Positions 1 through 8,975 are shown, counted from the stretch's first letter. The stretch is 64,000 nt of DNA from Pseudomonas chlororaphis (GCF_003731765.1 NZ_MOAL01000002.1:434001-498000), one strand, 5' to 3'. The notes: generated by a model not told the origin, from the sequence alone. Numbers and translations are program-made.

Positions 1-632
1 GTGACGCCGAACATCTGGTAGCCGCCGGCACCGCGCACCGAGTAGATGCAGCCGAAACAGCCGCCATGACCCAGGGTCAGTTTTGGCGTATCGGTGCGCG
101 GCCGCAGGTACTTGGGCACCTGCAACTGCCGCTCACGCTCAACCATCTGGAACATGAACGGCAGCCCGGCAACAAACCCCACCATGGAGACGAACCAGGG
201 CGCACCGCTGTGGGCGGCGATAAAGGCATCGACGTCCGCCAGACCGTTGATCCGCGCTGCGTACTCCAGGTCCGTGGCGCTGGGGTCCTGATGCCGGTCA
301 CGAAAGCGCATCAGGGTTTCATGGGTCCAGGGGTCGTTGTAGAGCACTGGAATTTCGATGATCCGGGTGTGCAGGCTGCGCTCGGCCACCGCTCCGGCCT
401 CGGCCTGCTGCACCGCCTCCAGCAGGGTGTGCGGGGCGATGCGGTCCGGGTCGAAGCGGATCTGGAACGAGGCATTGGCCAGGCACACATCCAGTACCCC
501 ATCCAATTCCAGGCGCTCCACGGCGCGGGTCACCGCCATGCCCTTGAAGAAGGCTTCCAGGGACATGCTGTCGCTGACTTCGGCGAACAGGTGCTCGTCG
601 GCACCAAAGCTGTAGCGGATCGGCTGGCTCAT
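1..632 (-). CDS. pxpB: 5-oxoprolinase subunit B (PxpB/KipI family), 3' part cut by window edge
   Basis: AHS1/PxpB-family subunit, which with PxpA and PxpC cleaves 5-oxoproline to glutamate using ATP; older annotations call it allophanate hydrolase subunit 1. About 210 residues are visible from MSQPIRYSFGADEHL. Family landmarks are the segment IEIPVLYNDPW, then GFVAGLPFM and GCFGCIYSVRGAGGYQMFG. The C-terminus lies outside the window, and pxpC is expected there. The ATG overlaps the accC stop as ATGA, so the two are translationally coupled. The family call is firm. The substrate is inferred from the pxpA neighbour. Confidence 0.87.
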   Translation of the reverse strand, partial: MSQPIRYSFGADEHLFAEVSDSMSLEAFFKGMAVTRAVERLELDGVLDVCLANASFQIRFDPDRIAPHTLLEAVQQAEAGAVAERSLHTRIIEIPVLYNDPWTHETLMRFRDRHQDPSATDLEYAARINGLADVDAFIAAHSGAPWFVSMVGFVAGLPFMFQMVERERQLQVPKYLRPRTDTPKLTLGHGGCFGCIYSVRGAGGYQMFGV

Positions 633-2002
633 GCGACACCTCCGGCGCGGCGCTCGGCCAGCCAGGTTTCCAGGGTTCCCGTGTGAAAATCGGCCTGCTG
701 CAGCCAGGGTTCGGCCAGCAGTTCACGGTGCAGCGACAAGGTACTGGCCATGCCGGTCAAGGTGGTGTGTTCCACGGCCAGCCGCGCCCGGGCCAGGGCC
801 TCGCCGCGGTCACGCCCGTGGACGATCAGCTTGGCCAACAGCGAGTCGTAATAAGGTGGCACAACATAGCCCGGGTACAAGTGACTATCGACCCGCACTC
901 CCGCCCCTTCCGGCCAGATCAACTGCTCGACCTTGCCCGGGCTGGGAAAGAAATCCCGCGCCGGGTCTTCGGCATTCAAGCGCATCTGCAAGGCCGCGCC
1001 ATTGAGTTGGATATCGCTCTGGCGCCAACCCAGGGGCTCGCCCCCGGCAATGCGCAACATGGCCTGGACCAGATCGATGCCGGTGATCAGTTCGCTGATG
1101 GGGTGCTCCACCTGAATCCGCGTGTTCATCTCGATAAAGAAAAACTCGCCGGTGCTGTCGTCGTAGAGGTATTCCAGGGTGCCGGCGCCCTGGTAGCCCA
1201 AAGCTTCGGTGAGGCGCACGGCGCTGCTGCACAATTGCTCACGCTGCTCGGCGCTGAGCACCGGCGACGGTGCTTCTTCGAAGATTTTCTGCCGCCGCCG
1301 TTGCAGCGAGCACTCGCGCTCGAACAGGTGCACTGCGTGTTTACCATCGCCCAACACCTGGACTTCGATGTGCCGCGCACGGCCAATGAAACGCTCCAGG
1401 TACACCGCGCCATTGCCGAAAGCCGTCTGGGCTTCCCGTTGCGCCCGAGGGAATTCCTCGGCCAACTGCGCCGCATCCTGAGCCAGGCGAATCCCCCGCC
1501 CGCCACCGCCGGCACTGGCTTTGATCAACAGCGGAAAACCCACGCTTTCAGCGGCCTTGAGCGCGGCGTCCAGGTCGAAGAGTTCACCCGGGGAGCCCGG
1601 TACCACCGGCACTCCCGCCGCCTGCGCGGTGCGCCGGGCTTCAGCCTTGTCGCCCATGCGGCGGATGGTCTCGGCACTGGGCCCGACGAAGATTGCTCCG
1701 GCCTTGACCACCGCCTCGGCGAAGTCGGCGTTCTCGGAAAGAAAGCCATAGCCCGGATGCACCGCATTGGCACCGCTGGCCTGCAAGGCACCGAGCAGGG
1801 CCTGGACATTCAGGTAGCTCTTGTCGGCCCGCGCCGGGCCAATGATCTGCACGTCATCGGCCATGCGTGCGGCCATGGAATCGGCATCCGCCTCGCTGCA
1901 AGCGGCAACGGTAGGAATCCCCAGGGCCTTGGCCGCGCGAATGATGCGCACGGCAATCTCGCCACGGTTGGCCACCAGTAATTTGTTAATTGATCCAGTC
2001 AT
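629..2002 (-). CDS. accC: Biotin carboxylase (AccC-like)
   Basis: ATP-grasp biotin carboxylase of 457 residues, which carboxylates the biotin of its partner carrier protein. Visible motifs are ANRGEIAVR (11-19), HPGYGFLSEN (82-91), the glycine-rich ATP loop GGGGRG (165-170), ERECSLQRR (228-236) and EMNTRIQVEHP (291-301), all intact. The start MTGSINKLLVANRGE was chosen because the reading frame upstream of it is not family-like. It lies between accB (10-nt gap) and pxpB (ATGA overlap). The setting suggests a dedicated paralogue rather than the housekeeping fatty-acid enzyme, because no carboxyltransferase accompanies it; that part is inference. Confidence 0.9.
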   Translation of the reverse strand: MTGSINKLLVANRGEIAVRIIRAAKALGIPTVAACSEADADSMAARMADDVQIIGPARADKSYLNVQALLGALQASGANAVHPGYGFLSENADFAEAVVKAGAIFVGPSAETIRRMGDKAEARRTAQAAGVPVVPGSPGELFDLDAALKAAESVGFPLLIKASAGGGGRGIRLAQDAAQLAEEFPRAQREAQTAFGNGAVYLERFIGRARHIEVQVLGDGKHAVHLFERECSLQRRRQKIFEEAPSPVLSAEQREQLCSSAVRLTEALGYQGAGTLEYLYDDSTGEFFFIEMNTRIQVEHPISELITGIDLVQAMLRIAGGEPLGWRQSDIQLNGAALQMRLNAEDPARDFFPSPGKVEQLIWPEGAGVRVDSHLYPGYVVPPYYDSLLAKLIVHGRDRGEALARARLAVEHTTLTGMASTLSLHRELLAEPWLQQADFHTGTLETWLAERRAGGVA

Positions 2003-2012
2003 GCCCCGGCCC

Positions 2013-2255
2013 TCACTGTTCGAGCGTCGCGACGACCTGACCCGGCTCCACCGGATCACCGTCTTCCACCAAAAAGGCACTGACTTGACCCGCGCTCCCG
2101 GCGGTCAGTTCGGAGAACTGCTTCATGACTTCAATCAGGCCGATCACGGTATCGGCGCTGACGGAGTCGCCGACCTCGACGAAAGGCGCCGACTCCGGGG
2201 TGGCCTTGCGATAGAAGGTGCCCGGCAAGGGGGTGATAACACTGTATTCGGCCAT
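2013..2255 (-). CDS. accB: Short biotin carboxyl carrier protein
   Basis: Biotinyl-domain protein of 80 residues, about half the size of the housekeeping AccB and lacking its N-terminal extension. The lipoyl/biotinyl fold begins at PLPGTFYRK. The biotinylation loop is IEVMKQF, with Lys45 as the expected acceptor, and Val replaces the usual Ala of EAMK. AAGGAA lies 6 nt before the ATG. It is cotranscribed with accC just downstream and pxpA just upstream. Its acceptor enzyme is not evident in the visible part of the operon. Confidence 0.87.
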   Translation of the reverse strand: MAEYSVITPLPGTFYRKATPESAPFVEVGDSVSADTVIGLIEVMKQFSELTAGSAGQVSAFLVEDGDPVEPGQVVATLEQ

Positions 2256-2349
2256 GTCTGTTCCTTTTGGAATAGTTGTAGAAAGGCAGGCAAAAAATCA
2301 AAACCAGGTGAAACCCGCGTCTGCGCGCGGTGCTTCGTGTGGATGCGCC

Positions 2350-3108
2350 TCAGCGCGGTGCTCGCACCTCGATGCCGGCCTGATCCAGCGCCGTGCGGGT
2401 GGCCTCCACCAGATCCAGAGCGCCCGGGGTGTCGCTGTGCAGGCAGATGGAGTCGAACTCGATGGCCAGGTCCTCGCCTTCCACGGTACGCACCAGGCCG
2501 CTTTGGCAGGCGCGCAGCACCTTGGCCGCCACGGCCGCCGGGTCCAGGGCGCGCACCTGGCGGGTGAAGACGATGGAACCGCTGAGGTCGTAATCGCGGT
2601 CGGCGTAGAACTCGCGGATCACCGGCTGGCCCAGCTCCTGGGCGACGTGCCAGATCACCGAATTGGGCATGCAATACAGCAGCAGCTCAGGCTCCAACTT
2701 GCGCAGGTTCTGCACCAACAGCCGCGCGGCTTCCTCGTCCCGGGCCAGGTGCATGTAGAGCGCGCCGTGGGGTTTGATGTGCTGCAACTTGAGGCCCTGG
2801 ACCCGGGCCAGCTCACGCAGGGCACCGAGCTGATAGAGCATGTCGTCGACCAATTCCTGGGCCGGTGCATTGATGTGCCGGCGGCCGAAACCCACCAGGT
2901 CACGAAACCCCGGATGAGCACCAATGGCGACACCCAAACGCTTGGCCTGTTCGATGGTGCGGCGCATGGTGCCAGGGTCGCCAGCGTGAAAGCCGGTGGC
3001 GATATTGGCCGAGCTGATAAAGCCCATCAGCTCGGTATCAACGCCATCGCCGATGGTCCAGGGACCGAAGCTTTCGCCCATGTCCGAATTGAAATCCACT
3101 GCCTGCAT
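2350..3108 (-). CDS. pxpA: 5-oxoprolinase subunit A (LamB/YcsF family)
   Basis: LamB/YcsF-family protein of 252 residues, the PxpA subunit of ATP-dependent 5-oxoprolinase. Diagnostic segments are [12 protein letters not shown] at the N-terminus, [20 protein letters not shown] and KPHGALY. It is the first gene of the minus-strand operon pxpA-accB-accC-pxpB. The ATG at 3108 has GGAG 8 nt upstream; a GTG one codon earlier is possible but less likely. The divergent LysR gene is the likely regulator. Confidence 0.9.
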   Translation of the reverse strand: MQAVDFNSDMGESFGPWTIGDGVDTELMGFISSANIATGFHAGDPGTMRRTIEQAKRLGVAIGAHPGFRDLVGFGRRHINAPAQELVDDMLYQLGALRELARVQGLKLQHIKPHGALYMHLARDEEAARLLVQNLRKLEPELLLYCMPNSVIWHVAQELGQPVIREFYADRDYDLSGSIVFTRQVRALDPAAVAAKVLRACQSGLVRTVEGEDLAIEFDSICLHSDTPGALDLVEATRTALDQAGIEVRAPR

Positions 3109-3243
3109 CACTGTTGCTCCAACTCTCGTGACTTCGTGCAGTGAAAATTAGAGCGGCCTTGACCCCTTGGGAAGATCTATTATCAGATAGAGCATCTTCT
3201 GAAAAACAGATAAAGCTTTGTTAGGAGTGGGCAGCCGACAGCG

Positions 3244-3279
3244 AGATCGCTTTCGCCGGCCAGCCGGCCCCTACAGAGC
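3244..3279. repeat. Degenerate REP element
   Basis: A copy of the GTAGGAGCCGGCTTGCCGGC family in reverse orientation, read as CGCCGGCCAGCCGGCCCCTAC. It lies in the pxpA/LysR divergent intergenic region, immediately before the LysR ribosome binding site. Confidence 0.7.
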
Positions 3280-3294
3280 GAAGGGGAATGGAAC

Positions 3295-4212
3295 ATGTCA
3301 TTGACCTTGCGCCAGGTGCGCTACTTCGTGGCCACTGCGGAGATCGGGCAGATCTCCCAGGCGGCGATCCACTTGAATATCTCCCAGTCGGCAGTGACCA
3401 CGGCGATCAAGGAGCTGGAGGCGATGCTCGCCGTGCAGTTATTCGTGCGCTCGGCCCAGGGCATGAACCTGACCGACGCCGGGCGGCATTTTCTCAACCG
3501 GGCCTATGTGATTTTGCGCAGTGTCGACGATGCACTGAACAGCCCGCTGCCGGACTACCGGGCCAGCGGTGTGCTGCACCTGGCGGCCAGCTACACGGTG
3601 ATCGGCTACTTCCTGCCACACCACCTGCAACGCCTGGAGCATTGGCACCCGGACGTCACCATCGAGCTGCATGAACAGGAACGCCGGGCCATCGAGCAAG
3701 GGTTGCTGGAGGGGCGTTTCGACATGGCGGTGGTGCTCACCGCCAACCTGACTCACCCGGACATTGTCTCGGAAACCCTGTTCAACTCCGAACGCCGGCT
3801 GTGGCTGCCGGCGCACCACCCGCTCTGCGAACGGGCCAGCATCAGCCTGGCGGACGTCGCTAAAGAACCCTTCATCCTGCTGACCGTCGACGAGGCCGAG
3901 CAGAGCGCCATGCGCTATTGGGAACAGGCCCATCAACAGCCTCAGGTGCGGGTGCGCACCAGCTCGGTGGAGGCAGTGCGCAGCATGGTGGCCAACGGCA
4001 GCGGCGTAGCGATCCTCTCAGACCTGGTGCATCGGCCCTGGTCGCTGGAGGGCAAGCGCATCGAAACCCTGACCCTCAGCGATGCCGTCACCCCCATGAG
4101 CGTGGGCCTGGCCTGGCACCGGGAACGGGCCTTCACCCCGGCCATGCAGGCGCTGCACGATTACTTCCACGATGCGTTCCTGGCGCCCCAGCAACTCTCC
4201 GCCCGCCGCTAA
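3295..4212 (+). CDS. LysR-family transcriptional regulator, divergent from pxpA
   Basis: LysR regulator of 305 residues. The winged helix-turn-helix occupies about residues 1-60 (MSLTLRQVRYFVATAEIGQISQAA, then HLNISQSAVTTAIKELE), and a LysR substrate-binding domain follows (about 90-295). GGGGA lies before the ATG. It is divergent from pxpA with 186 bp between them, the usual arrangement for a LysR controlling its neighbour. The effector is unknown; 5-oxoproline or a related lactam is a guess from context. Confidence 0.88.
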   Translation: MSLTLRQVRYFVATAEIGQISQAAIHLNISQSAVTTAIKELEAMLAVQLFVRSAQGMNLTDAGRHFLNRAYVILRSVDDALNSPLPDYRASGVLHLAASYTVIGYFLPHHLQRLEHWHPDVTIELHEQERRAIEQGLLEGRFDMAVVLTANLTHPDIVSETLFNSERRLWLPAHHPLCERASISLADVAKEPFILLTVDEAEQSAMRYWEQAHQQPQVRVRTSSVEAVRSMVANGSGVAILSDLVHRPWSLEGKRIETLTLSDAVTPMSVGLAWHRERAFTPAMQALHDYFHDAFLAPQQLSARR

Positions 4213-4224
4213 CGATGCCTGCCT

Positions 4225-4809
4225 TCAGGGACAGGTCCAGCGCTGTGCAGTGGCGGCGATCTGCCCGGCCAACTGGGCAATGGCCTGTTGGTGGGCCTGC
4301 ACCAGGCTATTCAGTTCAACACCTGCTGGCTGGCGGATCTGGCTGCTACAGGTGAGGCTGCGGGCCGGGCCACTCTCGCCCCGAAGGCGCAGGCTCCAGA
4401 CCACATCGATCAGCGCGTAACGCCCGGGCAGGGATTCGAAGCGCCGCACATCGGTCTGCAACGACAGCACCGGGCGCCCGGGCTGCTTGGGCAAGCCTTC
4501 GAGGTTGCGCGTACCGAGCTTCTGCTCCATCTGGCTGGCCAGGGCGTCGTGGAACTCGTCCACCAGGGGCGCGCTCCAGCGCTGGGTTTCGAGGATCGCC
4601 AGGGTGCCGCTGTCCTGACGCACCACCAACTGCGGCTGATCCACCTGGACCGGGATACGCACCGTGGACATTTCGAACTGCAGGCTGCCGGTCCGGGCAA
4701 CAGCGCTGCCTTCGGCCACCGGCGGCATCAGGGTGTAGTAATGGGTCGGCGCGGAGCTGCAAGCGGCAAGTCCCAGGCTCAGGCACAACAACAGGGCTGG
4801 TTTTTTCAT
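4225..4809 (-). CDS. pqiC: PqiC outer-membrane lipoprotein
   Basis: PqiC/DUF330 lipoprotein of 194 residues, the outer-membrane partner of the PqiB periplasmic channel. A lipoprotein signal peptide ends in lipobox LAAC with Cys17 as the lipidated residue, followed by SSAPTHYYTL, which is typical of the family. The ATG overlaps the pqiB stop as ATGA. It is the last gene of the minus-strand operon pqiA-pqiA-pqiB-pqiC. Confidence 0.9.
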   Translation of the reverse strand: MKKPALLLCLSLGLAACSSAPTHYYTLMPPVAEGSAVARTGSLQFEMSTVRIPVQVDQPQLVVRQDSGTLAILETQRWSAPLVDEFHDALASQMEQKLGTRNLEGLPKQPGRPVLSLQTDVRRFESLPGRYALIDVVWSLRLRGESGPARSLTCSSQIRQPAGVELNSLVQAHQQAIAQLAGQIAATAQRWTCP

Positions 4810-6497
4810 GGCTGGGCTTCCGACGCGGATTCACGAACCGAAGTGGTCGGAGACTGGTAGGCATCCGGTTGATTGTCTTTCAGGCGACCGCGAATCAGCG
4901 CCTCGGGATGACGGCCAAGGAAGTCGGTGAGTACCCGCACCGAGCGGGCGGTGCGCTGCACCTCTTCCATGGCCTGGCCCAATTGCAGGCGTTGCGGCGA
5001 GTCTTCAGAGAAGCTGTCGTTGGCACTGGCCAGGGTCTTTTTCGTCTGCTCCAGGGTGTCACGCATTTGCGGCAGGACATCGCCGTTGACCTGCTTCAGG
5101 GTCTTCTGCATTTCCCCCAGGCTGCCGTTGAGGTTATTGGCGATGGCGTCGATCGGCAATTTGCTGATCTTCTCCACCACGGCCTGCAACTGCTCCTGCA
5201 GCTTGTCCAGGCTGCCCGGCACCGTCGGGATTTCCAGAGGCCGTGCACTGGCATCGAATGCCACCGGCTTGGCCTTGGAAACGAAATCCAGGGAGATGTA
5301 GAGCTGGCCGGTCAGCAGGTTACCGCTGCGCGCCTGGGCCCGCAGGCCCTGCTTGACGAACGCGGCGATCAACTGGGCGGAGCGGGCATCGTCTTCGCCG
5401 CCGAACTCCTTGAGCAGTTTTTCGTGGGCCTTGCCCAGGCGATCCGGGTAGATCACGGCCCCCACCAGGGTCGGGAAATACTGACGTTGCTCGTCGTAGT
5501 CCAGGTCCATGGACACCACCTTGCCGACGTTGACCCCAAGGAACTCCACCGGTGCATTGACCGCCAGTCCACGCAGGGGCTGGTCGAAACGCATGCGGAT
5601 GTAGCGCGGCTGGCCATCAGGCGGTGCCAGGGCCGTTTCCTGATCGCCGAACAGCGTGTACTCGGCGTGTTCCGGGGCCGGCTTGGCATCGGGGCTGTAC
5701 TTGGGTTCGACGAAGGCAATGCCGCCGGCGAGGATCGAGGACACCGACTCGGTGTTGACCTTCAGGCCGTTGGCACCGAGGGTCACATCCACACCGCTGG
5801 CGTTCCAGAAACGGCTGTCGGTGGTGACGTACTTATCATTGGGCGAGTTGACGAAGATCTTCACGTCCACGCCCTTGCCGCTGTTGGCCAACTGATAGGA
5901 CACCACCTGCCCCACTTCGATGCGCCGGTAGTAGACCGGCGAGCCGATGTCCAGGGAGCCCAGGTCGTCCGTGTGCAGAGTGAAGCGCTTGCCTTTCTGC
6001 CCGTAGGTGATCGGCGGTGGGGTTTCCAGGCCCTTGAAGCTGTTTTTGCGTTTCTCCGATTTGCCGGCATCGGCGCCGATAAAGGCCCCGGACAGCAAGG
6101 TGTCGACCCCGGACACGCCGTTGGCGCCGATGCGCGGGCGCACCACCCAGAACATCGAGTCGTCAGCGGTGAAGGGTTCGGCGGACTGGTCCAGTTCGAC
6201 CTTGGCCAGCACCTTGCGGCGATCGTCGCTCAAGGCGATGGAAGTCACCTTGCCGATCACCACGTTCTTGTACTTGACCTGGGTCTTGTTGGCCTCCAGG
6301 CCCTCGGCCGTCTGGAAGCTGATGGTGATTTCCGGCCCGGCCGAGAGCGACTTGTTGACCACCATGGACAGCCCTACCAAGGCCGCGACGATGGGCACCA
6401 GCCACACCAGCGAGACATTGAAACGGCGCGTCCTGACCGCTGGCGTACCCGGGGCGGCCTGGGGCTTTGAAGCGTTGGAACCTGGATGATCAGACAT
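4806..6497 (-). CDS. pqiB: PqiB, MCE-domain intermembrane transport protein
   Basis: MCE-family protein of 563 residues that forms the needle linking inner and outer membranes in the Pqi lipid-transport system. A cytoplasmic start (MSDHPGSN) is followed by one transmembrane helix (about 29-48, SLVWLVPIVAALVGLSMVV), repeated MCE domains (for example ISFQTAEGLEANKTQVKYKNV and VYYRRIEVGQV) and a C-terminal helical segment. Length matches E. coli PqiB (about 546). ATG 6497 overlaps the upstream gene by 8 nt; a TTG two codons earlier is less likely. Membrane-integrity roles are known for the family. Confidence 0.92.
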   Translation of the reverse strand: MSDHPGSNASKPQAAPGTPAVRTRRFNVSLVWLVPIVAALVGLSMVVNKSLSAGPEITISFQTAEGLEANKTQVKYKNVVIGKVTSIALSDDRRKVLAKVELDQSAEPFTADDSMFWVVRPRIGANGVSGVDTLLSGAFIGADAGKSEKRKNSFKGLETPPPITYGQKGKRFTLHTDDLGSLDIGSPVYYRRIEVGQVVSYQLANSGKGVDVKIFVNSPNDKYVTTDSRFWNASGVDVTLGANGLKVNTESVSSILAGGIAFVEPKYSPDAKPAPEHAEYTLFGDQETALAPPDGQPRYIRMRFDQPLRGLAVNAPVEFLGVNVGKVVSMDLDYDEQRQYFPTLVGAVIYPDRLGKAHEKLLKEFGGEDDARSAQLIAAFVKQGLRAQARSGNLLTGQLYISLDFVSKAKPVAFDASARPLEIPTVPGSLDKLQEQLQAVVEKISKLPIDAIANNLNGSLGEMQKTLKQVNGDVLPQMRDTLEQTKKTLASANDSFSEDSPQRLQLGQAMEEVQRTARSVRVLTDFLGRHPEALIRGRLKDNQPDAYQSPTTSVRESASEAQP

Positions 6498-7104
6498 CTT
6501 CAACCTCTACATCCCAGATAAGCCGGGGATCGAAACTCATGGCCGCCAACATCGTCAGCACCACCACCAAACCAAAAAACAGAATGCCCATCCGCGGATC
6601 GATGGAGCTCAGGGCCCGAAACTGCACCAGGGCCGCCACCAGGGCCACCACCAGCACATCGAGCATGGACCAGTAGCCGATCAACTCGATAAACCGATAG
6701 AGCCGGGCACGTTCACGCTGGGCCCAGCGGCTGCGGCGCTGGCATGTGACCAGCAAGGTGCCGAGGACAAAAAACTTGATGCAGGGCACCACCACGCTGG
6801 CGATGAAAATCAACAGGGCAATGTCCCAGGAGCCGTGTTTCCAGAACTCCACCACCCCGCTCATGATGGTGTTTTCACTGCCACTGCCAAACATGCTGGT
6901 GTGCATCACCGGCAACAGGTTAGCCGGGATGTAGAAGATCACGCTGGCCACAAGGAAGGCCCAGGTGCGGCTCAGGCTGTTGGGCTTGCGCGCGTGCACG
7001 GGCGATTCACAGCGCGGGCAGTGGTGCTGATGCTGCTCACACGCCTGGCCGCAGGTGTGGCAGAGCATCAGGCCCAGGTCACGGGCATAGGGCGGTGCAC
7101 TCAT
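6490..7104 (-). CDS. pqiA: PqiA-like inner-membrane protein, second half
   Basis: PqiA-domain protein of 204 residues. A zinc-ribbon-like N-terminus (CHTCGQ, then CPRCES, residues 14-34) is followed by about four hydrophobic helices (FLVASVIFYIPANLLPV, IALLIFIASVVVPCIKFFV). E. coli PqiA carries two such modules in one chain of about 417 residues; here they are two genes. The ATG overlaps the preceding stop as TGATG, so translation is probably coupled. Start MSAPPYARDLG was chosen because the frame upstream is the wrong frame of the neighbour. Confidence 0.88.
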   Translation of the reverse strand: MSAPPYARDLGLMLCHTCGQACEQHQHHCPRCESPVHARKPNSLSRTWAFLVASVIFYIPANLLPVMHTSMFGSGSENTIMSGVVEFWKHGSWDIALLIFIASVVVPCIKFFVLGTLLVTCQRRSRWAQRERARLYRFIELIGYWSMLDVLVVALVAALVQFRALSSIDPRMGILFFGLVVVLTMLAAMSFDPRLIWDVEVEDV

Positions 7105-7712
7105 CAATAGCGGCCCTCGAGGTCGTCCCAAAGGCTGCGGATGCCCTTGCCGGAAATCAGGATGATCAGCACCGTCAGCATCGACAAGGCCCACAAGCCG
7201 AGCCCCGGATGCACATCGAGCATGCCCGCCAGCTTGACGATGGCCACCAGGATCCCCAGCAGGCACACCTCCAGCATGCTCCAGGGCCGCAGGTGTTCCA
7301 GGGCGCGCATGCAAGCCTTGAAGCCCGGCGCCGCGCGGCCGACGTTGGCATGGCCCAGCACCCAGCACAGCAGGATGATCTGCAGGCAAGGCGCAAGAAT
7401 GATGGTCAACCCGGCAACGGCGGCAATCAGGCTGATACGGCCATGGGCCAGGGCCTCTACCGATTGCCAGAGGGTAGCTTCGTTACTCAGGCCCTCCAGG
7501 CTGATCTGGATCACTGGGAACAGGTTGGCGAACACGAACAACAACGCTGCGGTGATCGACAGGGCGAACAACTGCTGCACATTCAAATGCCGCGCGCGCA
7601 CCAAGACCGCGCCACAGCGTGAACACTGGGCGGTCTGGCCTTTGGCGAGCGGCACCGGTTCGAATACCGAATCGCAGTGTTCGCAAATGATCCAGGGACG
7701 AGAAATAGTCAT
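7104..7712 (-). CDS. pqiA: PqiA-like inner-membrane protein, first half
   Basis: Inner-membrane protein of 202 residues homologous to the N-terminal module of PqiA. It has a zinc ribbon at the N-terminus (CEHCDSVF...CSRCGAVL, residues 9-33) and four hydrophobic segments (ALSITAALLFVFANLFPVI and others). It is the first gene of the pqi operon. The start has only a weak ribosome binding site. The divergent TetR gene at 7881 may regulate it. The TGATG junction with the next gene suggests a genuine gene split rather than a sequencing error. Confidence 0.87.
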   Translation of the reverse strand: MTISRPWIICEHCDSVFEPVPLAKGQTAQCSRCGAVLVRARHLNVQQLFALSITAALLFVFANLFPVIQISLEGLSNEATLWQSVEALAHGRISLIAAVAGLTIILAPCLQIILLCWVLGHANVGRAAPGFKACMRALEHLRPWSMLEVCLLGILVAIVKLAGMLDVHPGLGLWALSMLTVLIILISGKGIRSLWDDLEGRY

Positions 7713-7880
7713 GGTCTTCAGAGGGCCGGGTGGGCGACAGGTTCAGGGCAGGAACCGGCCGGCGCGTATTTTCGACAAAAGTAGAGGACAGTGTCTAGTT
7801 TTGTTTGAGGACTCTTCTTGTTTACGGACTGTGCGCCCGCATCTACGCCATAATAGGCGCCCCGGGAATTTTCGCAGACC

Positions 7881-8528
7881 ATGACCGACTCCACGCCCCT
7901 ACCCGTCAAACCTCAGCGTGCGCCCAAGCAGACTCGCGGGCATGAACGCGTCATGGCGATTCTCGATGCCTGCGCACGGCTGCTGCTCAGCCACGGCGTG
8001 GCCAACCTGACCATGCACGGCATCGCCCGGGAAGCCGGCACCTCCATCGGCTCGCTGTACCATTTCTTCGCTGATAAACAACAGGTACTCGATGCGCTGG
8101 GGCAACGCCATATCGTCGCCGTGAGCCACATCACCGAGCCGTTGCTGGCGGTGGACGCACAGCAGTGGCGGGAGATGAGTTGCCGGGGGGTGATCGAGCG
8201 CATGATCCTGCCGATCCTGCATTACCTCGAACAACACCCCGACCTGTTGCAGATGATCAACCCGGGCTTCGCCACCGGCCAGCTCCAGGCGCCCGAGCTG
8301 CATGCCCGGGTGAAAAGCGTCTATGAGCAGATTTTCAGCCTGCGCCTGCCCCAAGCCAGCGCCGAGCAAAGGGACACCTATGTACTGGCCATGTTCGGCC
8401 TGCCCATGGGCCTGTTCCAGTTGGCCCAGGAGCACAGCCAACTCAAGCATGTGCTCCTGCTGCAAGAAGCGCCCCGAGCCATGGAGGCGTACCTCGAAGC
8501 CATTGAACGCCAGCACCGCAACGCCTGA
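7881..8528 (+). CDS. TetR-family transcriptional regulator
   Basis: TetR repressor of 215 residues. The N-terminal helix-turn-helix (about 20-65: RVMAILDACARLLLSHGVANLTMHGIAREAGTSIGSLYHFF, quoted here only as its extent) has the family signature IAREAG-SIGSLYHFF. The C-terminal helical ligand domain ends with ERQHRNA. It is divergent from pqiA across 168 bp; a GACA-G-TGTC dyad near 7787 could be an operator but was not tested. The ligand is unknown. Confidence 0.87.
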   Translation: MTDSTPLPVKPQRAPKQTRGHERVMAILDACARLLLSHGVANLTMHGIAREAGTSIGSLYHFFADKQQVLDALGQRHIVAVSHITEPLLAVDAQQWREMSCRGVIERMILPILHYLEQHPDLLQMINPGFATGQLQAPELHARVKSVYEQIFSLRLPQASAEQRDTYVLAMFGLPMGLFQLAQEHSQLKHVLLLQEAPRAMEAYLEAIERQHRNA

Positions 8529-8540
8529 AGCGATCGACTC

Positions 8541-8975
8541 CTAGTGCGCCAGGTGCTGTTGCAGCCACTTGGCACGCAGCACGTCGTAGGCCCAGTGGTA
8601 GAGATAGGTGTAGGGCAGGAAAAACAGCAGCACGCCGATGTCCAGGAGAAAGGCCTGCAACAGGCTGACGTTCAGCCACCAGGCAATCAGCGGTACCCCC
8701 ACCGCCACCAGCCCGCCCTCGAACAGCACGGCATGCACGAGCCGGGTCCAGCCGTTGTGGGCAAGCCCGAAGCGCTTGAGCCCACGGTCGAACAGGGCGT
8801 TGAAAACCACGTTCCAGGCCAGGGCGAGCAGGCCGATGCCAATGGTCACCGCGCCCATGTCGACCATGGGTTTGTCCATCACCCACGCCAGCAACGGGGT
8901 GCAGATCAATACCGCCAGCAACTCGAAACCCACCGCCTGACAAACCCGTTCGGTCAACGATTTAGAGGTGTTCAT
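8541..8975 (-). CDS. PACE-family biocide efflux transporter (copy 1)
   Basis: PACE (AceI-type) proton-driven exporter of 144 residues, made of two tandem bacterial transmembrane pair domains. Domain 1 holds RVCQAVGFELLAVLI and the family motif WNVVFNALFDRG; domain 2 holds RLVHAVLFEGGLVAV, LIAWWLNVSLLQAFLLDIG and a tyrosine-rich end. Conserved Glu18 in the first helix matches the essential acidic residue of AceI by position. The gene is divergent from a LysR regulator at 9065. Known PACE pumps export chlorhexidine and similar cations; the substrate here is unknown. Confidence 0.9.
   Translation of the reverse strand: MNTSKSLTERVCQAVGFELLAVLICTPLLAWVMDKPMVDMGAVTIGIGLLALAWNVVFNALFDRGLKRFGLAHNGWTRLVHAVLFEGGLVAVGVPLIAWWLNVSLLQAFLLDIGVLLFFLPYTYLYHWAYDVLRAKWLQQHLAH

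Noticed and set aside
683..1981. Open frame of 432 codons on the plus strand, opposite accC
   Set aside because: It mirrors a full-length biotin carboxylase with all motifs and is rich in His/Gln/Gly typical of antisense GC-rich DNA; no family similarity.
4869..6470. Open frame of 533 codons on the plus strand, opposite pqiB
   Set aside because: Antisense to an intact MCE protein; low-complexity composition and no ribosome binding site of note.
6490..7104. Possible frameshift in pqiA
   Set aside because: The second half has its own start, zinc ribbon and coupled TGATG junction, so two genes are the better reading.
7781..7796. GACA-G-TGTC dyad as a TetR operator for pqiA
   Set aside because: Short and imperfect with one copy only; kept as a remark rather than a feature.
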